From Paracoccaceae bacterium (GTDB lineage Bacteria > Pseudomonadota > Alphaproteobacteria > Rhodobacterales > Rhodobacteraceae), in NCBI GenBank assembly GCA_020832725.1, contig JAFIEC010000329.1, positions 1 to 30,380 of the forward strand: a stretch of DNA of 30,380 bases, given 5' to 3'. The position numbers were made by a program, and so were the translations under genes. The notes below the pieces were generated by a model that was not told where the DNA came from, ran no database searches, and saw only the letters and a program-made list of their open reading frames with translations. This document shows positions 16,582 through 23,714 of the stretch, piece by piece. Within the stretch, counting starts at the first letter, position 1. Every line of letters begins with the position of its first letter.

Positions 16582-18042
16582 ATGCAGCGCTTTGGTCATG
16601 TCATCGGAGGCCGGGCGACGGAGCCGGCCTCGGGACGCTGGCTTCCCAGTGAGGATCCTGCCCATGGCACCCCCTGGGCAGAGGTGGCGCAGGGCTGCGC
16701 GGCGGATGCCGCAGCCGCCGTTGCGGACGCCGCGCGGGCTTTCCCGGGCTGGGCCGCAGATGGTCCTGCCCGGATGCGGGCGCTGCACGCGCTGGCCGAT
16801 CTGCTCGACGCCGAATGGCCAACGCTCGTGGAGGCCGAAGTCCGTGACAACGGCAAGCGCATTGCCGAAGTCCGGGGGCAGTTCGCGGGGCTCGGCGCGT
16901 GGTATCGCCATTTCGCCGATGCGGCCGCGAGCCTGGGGCAGACCCGACTGTCGCCCGTGATGGCGGGCGTCGAAGTCGAGGCGGACTGGCTGCCCTTCGG
17001 CGTCATCGCCGCGATCACGCCCTGGAACTCGCCACTGATGATCCTGGCGTGGAAGCTTGCTCCGGCACTGGCGGCGGGCAATACGGTCGTGGTCAAGCCA
17101 TCCGAGCTTGCATCCGCCTCGACCGTGCTTTTCGCACTGCTGGCGGCACGGGTGCTCCCCGCCGGCGTCATCAACGTGCTCTGCGGTCTTGGCGCCGAGG
17201 CAGGTGCGGCGCTGGTCGATGATCCGCGCGTGCGCAAGGTCACCTTCACCGGTTCCGACACCGGCGGGAGAATGGTGGCGGCGGCAGCGGGCCGCACTCT
17301 GGCACCTGTGGTGCGGGAGCTGGGCGGCAAGTCGGCACAGGTCGTCTGTGCCGAGTGCGACAGGAAGGCCGCGCTCAACGGGATCGCGGCGGGCATCTTC
17401 GCGTCGAACGGGCAAAGCTGCGTGGCCGGGTCTCGGCTGATCGTGGAAGAGAGCATCGCAGAGGATATCATCGGGGCGCTTGTCGCGCTGGCGCACAGAC
17501 TGCGCCCAGGCGACCCCATGGATCCGGCGACCCAGGTCGCCCCGCTTGCCAACCGCCCCCATTTCGACAAGGTGGTGGCGATGATCGAGACCGCGCGGCG
17601 TGAGGGTGCGCACCTCATCGCCGGGGGGCGGCGGCTCGACGTTCCGGGGATGCCGGCGGGATTGTTCGTGGCACCGACGATCTTCACGAACGTCACCCCG
17701 GCAATGGAGATCTGGCGCGAGGAGGTGTTCGGGCCGGTGCTGGCCGTCACCACATTCCGCGACGAAGAGGACGCGGTGGCACTGGCGAACGACACCACCT
17801 ACGGGCTCGCCTCTGCCGTCTGGACCGGAGATTCAGACCGCGCCAGCCGCGTGGCCCCGCGCATCATGGCCGGGACGGTCTATGTGAACCATTACCGCAG
17901 CGTCGATCCGGGCGTGCCGCTGGGCGGCATCGGCCGGTCCGGCTTCGGGCGCGAGCTTGGGCCCGAGGCCTTGCACGATTTCCTTCAGCAGCGCGTCATC
18001 TGGCGCGGCACCACCCCTTTCCCCGACCCGTTTCCGGACTGA
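16582..18042 (+). CDS. NAD(P)-dependent aldehyde dehydrogenase
   Basis: This 486-residue aldehyde dehydrogenase of the ALDH superfamily oxidises an aldehyde to the acid. It contains PWNSPLMILAWKLAPALAAGNTVVVKPSE around residue 146, the cofactor motif FTGSDTGG, the general-base Glu in RELGGKSAQVV (about 245) and the catalytic Cys in NGQSCVAGSRL (about 278). EVFGPVLAV and GRSGFGRELG near the end are also typical. The ATG at 16582 has a GAAGGA Shine-Dalgarno; an in-frame TTG at 16546 would add 12 residues without family support. It leads an operon with the gene 15 bp downstream and diverges from the Rieske oxygenase, so an aldehyde formed downstream of that enzyme is a likely substrate. Confidence 0.92.
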   Translation: MQRFGHVIGGRATEPASGRWLPSEDPAHGTPWAEVAQGCAADAAAAVADAARAFPGWAADGPARMRALHALADLLDAEWPTLVEAEVRDNGKRIAEVRGQFAGLGAWYRHFADAAASLGQTRLSPVMAGVEVEADWLPFGVIAAITPWNSPLMILAWKLAPALAAGNTVVVKPSELASASTVLFALLAARVLPAGVINVLCGLGAEAGAALVDDPRVRKVTFTGSDTGGRMVAAAAGRTLAPVVRELGGKSAQVVCAECDRKAALNGIAAGIFASNGQSCVAGSRLIVEESIAEDIIGALVALAHRLRPGDPMDPATQVAPLANRPHFDKVVAMIETARREGAHLIAGGRRLDVPGMPAGLFVAPTIFTNVTPAMEIWREEVFGPVLAVTTFRDEEDAVALANDTTYGLASAVWTGDSDRASRVAPRIMAGTVYVNHYRSVDPGVPLGGIGRSGFGRELGPEALHDFLQQRVIWRGTTPFPDPFPD

Positions 18043-18057
18043 CGACAGGAGAGTCCC

Positions 18058-18681
18058 ATGCCCCTCGAAGCACCGATCACCCCCGGCACGGTCGACTGGA
18101 CCGGTGAGAACCCCGGCATAATCCTGAAGGACAAGGACGACGCCATCGCCGCCGCGGCCCTGTTCTTCCGCATCGCCTGGTCGCCCGTCGGACAGGGTAC
18201 CGTGCTGATGCTCTACGGCTCGCCCGGTGCCGTCGAAGGCCCGGCCAACGCCCCCAACGCTCTGATCAGCGACAATCCGGCCCTTTCCGAATTCCTGCGC
18301 ACCGGGTTCATCCAGCGCCTCGAAGGCTTTGCGAAACTGCCCGCATTCGCCGGGCTGCATCACCGCGACCTAACCGCCGCGCGCCAGACCGGCGACCCCG
18401 CTGGCTCTCGTTTCACAGAGACGGTCTGTGCCGAAGACCTGATGGTTGAACTGGTATGGGAAGACCTCGAGAGCCCGAAGGCCCTCGAACTGGATCCGGA
18501 GCTGACGGGAACGGGGGCACATACGATGTTCAGCCTGCTTGTTCCGGCGCGTCAGGGGCGCATCTTCGTGAACGGAAGCCCGCTGCCGGGGCACGTGGGA
18601 AAGCGGGTCCAGGCGGGTATGGAGACGACGACGGCCTTTCTCTACTTCTCCGAGACCTGGGTGATTCCACCTTCGGAATGA
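18058..18681 (+). CDS. Uncharacterised 207-residue protein in the aldehyde dehydrogenase operon
   Basis: I do not recognise this family. The frame is well supported: it follows the aldehyde dehydrogenase by 15 bp, has a good Shine-Dalgarno (CAGGAGAG) and base composition like its neighbours. No signal peptide or membrane segment is visible, so it is probably cytoplasmic. Its features include a mid-protein LHHRDLTAAR, an acidic segment VELVWEDLESPKALELDPELTG, a FSLLVPARQGRIFVNGSPLPGH stretch with beta-strand character, and a C-terminal aromatic TTTAFLYFSETWVIPP. It is cysteine-poor, with a single Cys in TVCAED. A small enzyme or a binding partner of the divergent Rieske system are both possible. 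Confidence 0.75.
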   Translation: MPLEAPITPGTVDWTGENPGIILKDKDDAIAAAALFFRIAWSPVGQGTVLMLYGSPGAVEGPANAPNALISDNPALSEFLRTGFIQRLEGFAKLPAFAGLHHRDLTAARQTGDPAGSRFTETVCAEDLMVELVWEDLESPKALELDPELTGTGAHTMFSLLVPARQGRIFVNGSPLPGHVGKRVQAGMETTTAFLYFSETWVIPPSE

Positions 18682-18691
18682 GCCACGTCAT

Positions 18692-19126
18692 TCAGGCTTC
18701 GAGTTCGATTGTCGTGGCACCGATCGCGGCAAGACCAGCCCGGACGATCGCGAGATCCTGCGCACCGCTTCCTCCGCTGGCGGCGATTCCCCCAACGTGC
18801 GCGCCATCGATGAGGACCTGCAGACCGCCCGCGAGGTTCGTATAGGCACCGCCCGTGGCAAAGGCGACGCCGGCCTCGTATTCCACCGGCAGCGCGCCAG
18901 AGGGGTGCCGCCGCTCCGAGGCGACCCGTGCCTTGGCCAGCGCGGGCCCGGCGGCAAGGTCGGCCGCCCCATCGGTGCGCGCATATGCGATCATCTGTCC
19001 GGCCGGATCCATGACAACGATCACGACGGGAACGCCCATCCGGTCGGCCTCATCGACCGAGGCTGCGATCATGCGCGCGGCTCCGGCGTAGTTGAGACGC
19101 GGGTTCTGGGTCACATAGGCGGACAT
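18692..19126 (-). CDS. GlcG/HbpS (DUF336) family protein
   Basis: A 144-residue protein of the GlcG/HbpS heme-degradation or heme-binding fold family. It starts with the alpha-helical LNYAGAARMIAASVDEADRMGVPVVIVVMDPAGQMIAYARTDGA typical of the group and ends with LIDGAHVGGIAASGGSGAQDLAIVRAGLAAI. Members are often found in catabolic operons such as glc, propanediol and aromatic clusters with unproved roles, possibly as small-molecule binding or isomerising partners. The start at 19126 has a strong GAAGGAGA Shine-Dalgarno. It follows the MetX-like hydrolase by 18 bp on the same strand and converges with the 207-residue protein. Confidence 0.87.
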   Translation of the reverse strand: MSAYVTQNPRLNYAGAARMIAASVDEADRMGVPVVIVVMDPAGQMIAYARTDGAADLAAGPALAKARVASERRHPSGALPVEYEAGVAFATGGAYTNLAGGLQVLIDGAHVGGIAASGGSGAQDLAIVRAGLAAIGATTIELEA

Positions 19127-19144
19127 GTGTTCTCCTTCGAGAGT

Positions 19145-20185
19145 TCAGATCAGGGGATCGGGGGCGGCAAGAAGCTCGGTCAGCGCATCTTCCAGAAATG
19201 CCGAGCCGGTCGGGTCCAGCCCGGGCGCACCGGCGATATGACCCCATTCGGACGGGATTTCCCGCACCTCGACCGGTGCCTGCATCAACATGGCCTGGGC
19301 GTGGTTGTCTGCGGGAGGAAAATAGAGATCCGTTGCCCCGGGCATCAGCAGGCTGCGCGCCCGGATGGCCGCACAGGCGACCGCGAAATCACCCCCATGG
19401 GCGGGTTGGTCGGCGATGTCGAAATCCTGCCAGGTGGCAAGCATGCACAACAGGTCATTGGCATCGAAACCCATGAAATTCGCTTCCCAGAAGGCGATCA
19501 TGTGGTCGCGTGCCGATATCTGGCCCAGGCTGCGGTACAAGCCGTCACGATAGAAGGTCTGGCTTGGCCCCCAGCCTGCCCAGATGCGCCCGAAAGCCCG
19601 CAGCCCCTGCTCCGGCGGGCTGTCATACCAGCCGCCCCGAAACGCCGCATCGGTGACAAGCCCCGCCTTGGGCCCTTCGAGAAAGACCCAGGTATGAGGT
19701 GCCGTGCGCGCCGCGGCACACCACGGCGCAAGCCGCGCGACGCGGTCCGGAAAGGTCGCTGCCCACATGTTGGCCTGCTGCCCCCCCATGGAGAACCCCG
19801 CCACAAGTGCCAACCGCTCCACCCCGAAGACCTCCGAGACCAGGCGCGCCTGGGCCTGCACGTTGTCGAGGTGAGTGATGCGCGGAAACCGCGGGCCGCC
19901 GAACGGGCGCGGTGTGTTCGAGGGCGAGGAGGACCAACCGCTGCCGAACATGTTGGGCAGGATGATGCACCACCTTTCCGGGTCAAGCGCCCGGCCCGGT
20001 CCGATCATCGCGCGGTAATCCTCGCTGCGCCCGCCATAGAAGGACGGGATGAGCACGGCATTGTCACGGGCGGGTGAGAGACGTCCATGGACCTCATAGC
20101 CGATCCACGCATCAGGGAGACGCTCACCCGATTGCAGAATTGCATCACCGAGTTCGAATCGCTCGATCTGATCCATAACATCCAT
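19145..20185 (-). CDS. Alpha/beta hydrolase of the MetX (homoserine acetyltransferase-like) fold
   Basis: This 346-residue cytoplasmic protein has the MetX-type catalytic triad: Ser132 in AGFSMGGQQANMWA, Asp286 in PGATDLYFPP and His316 in EWGHIAGAPG. LPNMFGSGWSSSPSN corresponds to the region before the substrate cap. True homoserine O-acyltransferases usually show GGSMGGMQ and sit with methionine genes; this one pairs with a GlcG-like gene in a catabolic neighbourhood, so a hydrolase acting on an ester, amide or enamide is as likely as an acyltransferase. The start at 20185 is probable; a second ATG three codons in (20176) is possible because the Shine-Dalgarno is weak. It diverges from the nitrile hydratase-like genes. 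Confidence 0.85.
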   Translation of the reverse strand: MDVMDQIERFELGDAILQSGERLPDAWIGYEVHGRLSPARDNAVLIPSFYGGRSEDYRAMIGPGRALDPERWCIILPNMFGSGWSSSPSNTPRPFGGPRFPRITHLDNVQAQARLVSEVFGVERLALVAGFSMGGQQANMWAATFPDRVARLAPWCAAARTAPHTWVFLEGPKAGLVTDAAFRGGWYDSPPEQGLRAFGRIWAGWGPSQTFYRDGLYRSLGQISARDHMIAFWEANFMGFDANDLLCMLATWQDFDIADQPAHGGDFAVACAAIRARSLLMPGATDLYFPPADNHAQAMLMQAPVEVREIPSEWGHIAGAPGLDPTGSAFLEDALTELLAAPDPLI

Positions 20186-20512
20186 GCCGATTTCCGTTTA
20201 TTTTTGCCCGTATACATTTATCATTTGCACAGGTGCTGTCACCTGATTCTGCGACGGAAAGGCTTGGAGATGGAGGGCTCGCTGCGCTTTCGCTCATTCG
20301 CCCTTGCATCGGCCCGGAATTCCCGCGCCAGACAGAGGGAAATGCCTCGAATTGGGCTCCTGCGCAGAGCAGGCGACCATGGCTTCGGGGTTCATGCCGG
20401 GCCGGGCCAGCTTGCAGGGAAGGGCGTTGTTGCGAAGCGTATCCCTACAGGCTTCCGGCGCGGCTCGATCGCTTCCATTCCATGCAAGCCCGCCGGATAA
20501 CGGAGACCCACC
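20186..20512. other. Divergent intergenic region, MetX-like hydrolase / nitrile hydratase-like genes
   Basis: The first 50 bp (20190-20230) are AT-rich and probably hold promoters, but I cannot assign clean -35/-10 pairs. The rest is GC-rich. A minus-strand open frame crosses it into the nitrile hydratase genes, but its translation has no recognisable domain, so I call no gene. Confidence 0.55.
20230..20245. promoter_or_regulatory. Perfect inverted repeat CAGGTG-CTGT-CACCTG
   Basis: A perfect 6-bp inverted repeat with a 4-nt centre lies 45 bp from the hydrolase start and about 270 bp before the nitrile hydratase-like genes, next to the AT-rich promoter stretch. It may be an operator; as RNA it could also form a short hairpin. 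Confidence 0.35.
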
Positions 20513-20827
20513 ATGAGCAACGATCGTCCTTCCGTCGGCCCCCATGACGTGGGTGGCAAGGATCTCGGCCCGCTCGATCTGGATGGTCATCCGACAGAGG
20601 ATTGGCACGCGCTGGCGATGGCCCTCTACACCACGGCAATGGGTGGGGAGCGACCGCTCTTCAATGCCCATGAATACCGCCGCGCGATGGAGAGCCTTCC
20701 GGAAGCGGCGCATGTGGAAATGGAGTATCATGCACGCGCGGTGGAAACGATGGTGCGGCTGTGCATCGACAAGGGCCTCGTGACCGCCGCAGCCCTTGCC
20801 GCGCGGGAAGCCGGGCATGATTCCTGA
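20513..20827 (+). CDS. Nitrile hydratase-family beta subunit, N-terminal half (separate gene)
   Basis: This 104-residue protein corresponds to the N-terminal half of nitrile hydratase beta: GPHDVGGKDLGPLDLD matches the HDxGG opening, and EYRRAMESLP, EMEYHARAVETMVRLCIDKGLVT match the helical part that packs on alpha. It ends where the helical domain ends, without the SH3-like domain, which is the next gene in another frame. The same split is known for thiocyanate hydrolase (beta, alpha, gamma order) and toyocamycin nitrile hydratase. Small cobalt-type nitrile hydratase activators also resemble this region, so an extra chaperone role is possible. A GGAGA Shine-Dalgarno precedes the ATG. It overlaps the next gene by 11 bp. 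A frameshift in a single ancestral gene is the alternative. Confidence 0.83.
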   Translation: MSNDRPSVGPHDVGGKDLGPLDLDGHPTEDWHALAMALYTTAMGGERPLFNAHEYRRAMESLPEAAHVEMEYHARAVETMVRLCIDKGLVTAAALAAREAGHDS

Positions 20828-21119
20828 ATTGACGCCCGGAACGCCGGTGCGCATCGCGCGCCGCACCCCCGCCGGGCATGTGCGGGTTCCGGGCTATGCG
20901 ATGGGGGCGCGCGGGATCGTGCTTTCGGGTTATGGCCCCGCCGAGGATCCCGAGACACTTGCCTATGGTGTTCGGGGCGAACCAAGGCGGGTCTACAGGG
21001 TGCGCGTTTCGATGGCCGAGCTCTGGCCCGGCGACGGTACCGGCGAAAACGATGCGCTCGAGATCGAGATCTACGACCACTGGCTTGCCCCCCTTGAAGG
21101 CCCGCATGATGCCCCATGA
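20817..21119 (+). CDS. Nitrile hydratase-family beta subunit, C-terminal half (separate gene)
   Basis: A 100-residue protein equivalent to the SH3-like C-terminal domain of nitrile hydratase beta. TPGTPVRIARRTPAGHVRVPGYAMGARGIVL matches the usual GDRVRVR...GHTRLPRYVRG segment, YRVRVSMAELWPGD matches YxVRFxxxELWG, and LEIEIYDHWLAP matches the DLWEsYLEP end. I choose the ATG at 20817, which overlaps the preceding gene by 11 bp; the upstream in-frame ATG at 20796 lies inside it and adds only MPRGKPG. It overlaps the alpha subunit gene by 14 bp, so the three genes should be translated together. The combined size of the two halves, about 204 residues, is close to a normal beta subunit. Confidence 0.83.
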   Translation: MIPELTPGTPVRIARRTPAGHVRVPGYAMGARGIVLSGYGPAEDPETLAYGVRGEPRRVYRVRVSMAELWPGDGTGENDALEIEIYDHWLAPLEGPHDAP

Positions 21120-21720
21120 CCATCACGACCACGACCACCCTGCGCCCCCTGCCCTGCCGCCGGCGGCGCGCAGGCTTCTTGCGCTGCGCGCGCTGCTGGT
21201 AGAGGCCGGGCATCTCGATCCCGCCCGCCTGGCAGAAGTGCTCCACGTGATCGATCAGCGCTCGCCACGGCTCGGGGCTCTGGTTGTCGCCCGGGCCTGG
21301 ACGGACCCGGATTTTGCCGAACGCCTGCGCAAGGATGCCCGCACCGCAATCGCCAGCATTGGCATCGATCCCGGGCCCGCGCCTCTGGTTGTCCTGGAAA
21401 ACACCGCAGAGGTGCACAATGTCGTCGTCTGCACCCTCTGCTCCTGCTATCCGCGCGCCTTGCTGGGCCCGCCGCCCGACTGGTACAAGAGCCGCGCCTA
21501 TCGGGCGCGGGTGGTTCGATGGCCGCGGGCCGTTCTCTCCGAGTTCGGCACATCTCTGCCTGAACAGGTGGCCGTGCGCGTGCATGACAGCACCGCAGAC
21601 CTCCGCTATCTGGTCATCCCCGAGCGTCCCGCAGCAACTACGGGATGGAGCGTCGAACGTCTTGCCGGGCTTGTCGGGCGTGACGCCATGATCGGCGTGC
21701 AGCGGACATTGTCAGTCTGA
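21106..21720 (+). CDS. Nitrile hydratase-family alpha subunit (cobalt-type metal motif; thiocyanate hydrolase gamma-like possible)
   Basis: The catalytic subunit hydrates a nitrile to an amide or, if a thiocyanate hydrolase, converts thiocyanate to carbonyl sulfide and ammonia. In 204 residues it has the metal motif VVVCTLCSCY with Cys109, Cys112 and Cys114; Thr between the first cysteines marks the cobalt type. GPPPDWYKSRAYRARVV, VLSEFG, VHDSTADLRYLVIPERP and LVGRDAMIGVQ are typical. Residue 117, three after the last Cys, is Arg (CYPR), where nitrile hydratases usually have Trp. The N-terminus is His/Asp-rich (MMPHDHHDHDH), possibly metal-binding. Two adjacent ATGs (21106, 21109) are possible starts, with GAAGG just upstream. 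It converges with the second amidase, stops overlapping by 9 bp. No activator or cobalt transporter is visible. Confidence 0.88.
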   Translation: MMPHDHHDHDHPAPPALPPAARRLLALRALLVEAGHLDPARLAEVLHVIDQRSPRLGALVVARAWTDPDFAERLRKDARTAIASIGIDPGPAPLVVLENTAEVHNVVVCTLCSCYPRALLGPPPDWYKSRAYRARVVRWPRAVLSEFGTSLPEQVAVRVHDSTADLRYLVIPERPAATTGWSVERLAGLVGRDAMIGVQRTLSV

Positions 21721-23037
21721 GCAATGATGGGCTGCGCGCACCAGATGATGGCCGGTCGCGCTCTGGAAATCGGCGACGGCCGCCAGACACAACCCATCGG
21801 CGAAGGGCCGGCCCACCAGCTGCAGCCCGATGGGCAGGCCATCGGCGCTGTGCCCTGCGGGAAAGGCCGTCGCGGGGAGGCCGAGGTAATTGGCCCAGCG
21901 CGTGAGCACCGCATCATCGGACATGCGCGCGGCATGCTCCTGCGACGCCCGGGCCGGTGGGGCCGGGGTCGGAGTGACCGGCAGCAGAACAAGGTCCGCA
22001 GGGCCAAGGACCTCGTCCAGCACCCCGCGCAGCGCGCTGGCGCGGCCAGCGGCGGCTGCGATATAGGCGGTCGCGGGGATCGCCCGCCCGGATCTTATCA
22101 GCGCTGCGACACCCGGATCACAATTCCCGGGGGCGGCGTCGATGATGTCGGCGTGCAGGCTTGCCGCTTCTGCGCGCACAAGCGCCTGATGCGCCTCATT
22201 GAGGGCATCGAAGTCCGGGGCCGGCCCTTGCGCGATCGGATATCCTGCCTGCTTGAACACCGCAGCGGCGGCATGCCAGGCCGCGATCGTCTCTGCGCAA
22301 CACAGTCGTGGCGGGAGCTGCGGCAAGCGGATCGTCGGCCTTCCGGAAAACAGGCCCTCCAATGGCGGGGCCTGCCAGGTCATCGGATCATCGGCATCCG
22401 GGCCCGCGATCACGGCCAGCAGGGCCGCGCAGCTCAATGCATCCCTGGCCAGTGGTCCGATGCAATCCACCGACCAGCCCCTTGCCAGCGCGCCCGAACG
22501 GCCGACAAGGCCATAGGTCGGCTTGTGTCCGGTCACACCGCACCAGGCGGCGGGGATACGGATCGAGCCGCCGGCATCGGAGCCGAGGCTCATGGGCACG
22601 ATCCCCGCCGCGACGGCCGCAGCCGAGCCCGACGAGGAGCCACCGGTGAGATGATCGGGATTCCATGGGTTGCGGCACCGCCCATGGCGGCGGTTCTGCC
22701 CGGAGCCACCAGCGGCCAGCTCGTCCTGATTGAGAAGGGCCACGATCTGGCCGCCTGCCGCAAGCAGCCGACGGACCACCGCACCCGGCGCCTCCGGCCT
22801 GGATATGTCCAGCGCCGTCCCACCGCCCGGAGCATGGCCGGGAAGGGCGAAGATGTCCTTGAGGCCAACATCGAAGCGGTGCGGCGCATGGCCCTTTACG
22901 TCCGTCCAGGCCACGACGGCATTCACCGGATCCTGTCGCGCAATCCGCGAAGTCGGTCGCGCGAATGCCGCAGCGGGCAAGGCGACCGGCTGCGCCGCCG
23001 CGCGCAATGCGACAAGAAAACCTGACGGTTCGTCCAT
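21712..23037 (-). CDS. Amidase signature family enzyme (second of two)
   Basis: This 441-residue amidase has Lys60 in GLKDIFA, the Gly/Ser block LTGGSSSGSAAAVAAG at 130-145 and the nucleophile Ser158 in GSDAGGSIRIPAAWCG, the canonical version of the motif. THKP is represented by TGHKPTYG. It could hydrolyse the amide made by the adjacent nitrile hydratase-like enzyme, a common pairing, though here the genes converge rather than sharing an operon. The ATG at 23037 has a GGAGGTG Shine-Dalgarno. Only 29 bp separate it from the divergent PPOX gene start. Confidence 0.9.
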   Translation of the reverse strand: MDEPSGFLVALRAAAQPVALPAAAFARPTSRIARQDPVNAVVAWTDVKGHAPHRFDVGLKDIFALPGHAPGGGTALDISRPEAPGAVVRRLLAAGGQIVALLNQDELAAGGSGQNRRHGRCRNPWNPDHLTGGSSSGSAAAVAAGIVPMSLGSDAGGSIRIPAAWCGVTGHKPTYGLVGRSGALARGWSVDCIGPLARDALSCAALLAVIAGPDADDPMTWQAPPLEGLFSGRPTIRLPQLPPRLCCAETIAAWHAAAAVFKQAGYPIAQGPAPDFDALNEAHQALVRAEAASLHADIIDAAPGNCDPGVAALIRSGRAIPATAYIAAAAGRASALRGVLDEVLGPADLVLLPVTPTPAPPARASQEHAARMSDDAVLTRWANYLGLPATAFPAGHSADGLPIGLQLVGRPFADGLCLAAVADFQSATGHHLVRAAHHCSD

Positions 23038-23066
23038 GTCACCTCCAGCCGAAAGACGCGCATATC

Positions 23067-23705
23067 ATGAAGCACGACCTTCCGCCCCCGATCGACGCCA
23101 GCGGCCTTCGCGCTCGCCGCCCCGAACCCAGCGAACGGGTGCGCAACAAGGAAATCTCGCATATCGATCCGATCTGCCGCAGGATCATCGCTGCAAGCCC
23201 TTTCCTGCTGCTGAGCACGGTGCGCTCCGACGGATTGCCCGATATCTCGCCGCGCGGCGACGCACCCGGCTTTGTGCGGGTCCGCGACGAACACACGCTG
23301 TTGTTGCCCGACAGGGCCGGCAACAATCGCCTCGACAGCTTCGTCAACCTTGCAACCAACCCGGCGCTGGGTCTGCTGTTCCTGATCCCCGGACATGGCG
23401 ACATGCTCCGGCTCCGTGGACGCGGCGTGGTGAGGGATGACCCCGACCTGATCGCCCTCTTCCCCGGCCCGAGGCCACCCGACCTGGTGCTCGAGATCAC
23501 GGTCACGACGGCGTTCCTGCACTGCTCGCGCGCCACCGTGCGCGCGGGGCTCTGGCGACCGGAAGCATGGCCGGATCGATCGGATGTGCCGTCTCTGGCC
23601 GAGGCGGTGAAGGCACATTGCGCACTCGAGCAGAGCGTGGAGGAAATCGCCACGCTCATGGCCGGCAACGACCTCCGCGTTCTCGGGGAGGAGGGCATCT
23701 CATGA
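23067..23705 (+). CDS. Pyridoxamine 5'-phosphate oxidase-like FMN protein
   Basis: A 212-residue flavin-binding split-barrel protein of the PPOX class. IDPICRRIIAASPFLLLSTVRSDGLPDISPRGDAPGFVRV is the typical first half, with the SPRGD FMN-contacting segment, then LLLPDRAGNNRLDSFVNLATNPALGLLFLIPG. The pattern fits the family of putative FMN-dependent enzymes that includes the MSMEG and DR_2398 proteins; the substrate is unknown. The start is set at 23067 because the upstream extension is inside the divergent amidase and is not family-like. It converges with the ABC ATPase gene, with 9 bp between stops. Confidence 0.85.
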   Translation: MKHDLPPPIDASGLRARRPEPSERVRNKEISHIDPICRRIIAASPFLLLSTVRSDGLPDISPRGDAPGFVRVRDEHTLLLPDRAGNNRLDSFVNLATNPALGLLFLIPGHGDMLRLRGRGVVRDDPDLIALFPGPRPPDLVLEITVTTAFLHCSRATVRAGLWRPEAWPDRSDVPSLAEAVKAHCALEQSVEEIATLMAGNDLRVLGEEGIS

Positions 23706-23714
23706 GAGATCCCC

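Noticed and set aside
20513..20827. Beta N-half gene as only a nitrile hydratase activator
   Set aside because: The next gene supplies only the C-terminal half of beta, so the N-half is needed as a structural subunit; an added chaperone role cannot be excluded.
20294..20866. Minus-strand open frame across the nitrile hydratase promoter region
   Set aside because: It overlaps the beta N-half gene and has no domain or ribosome site; the region is better read as regulatory.
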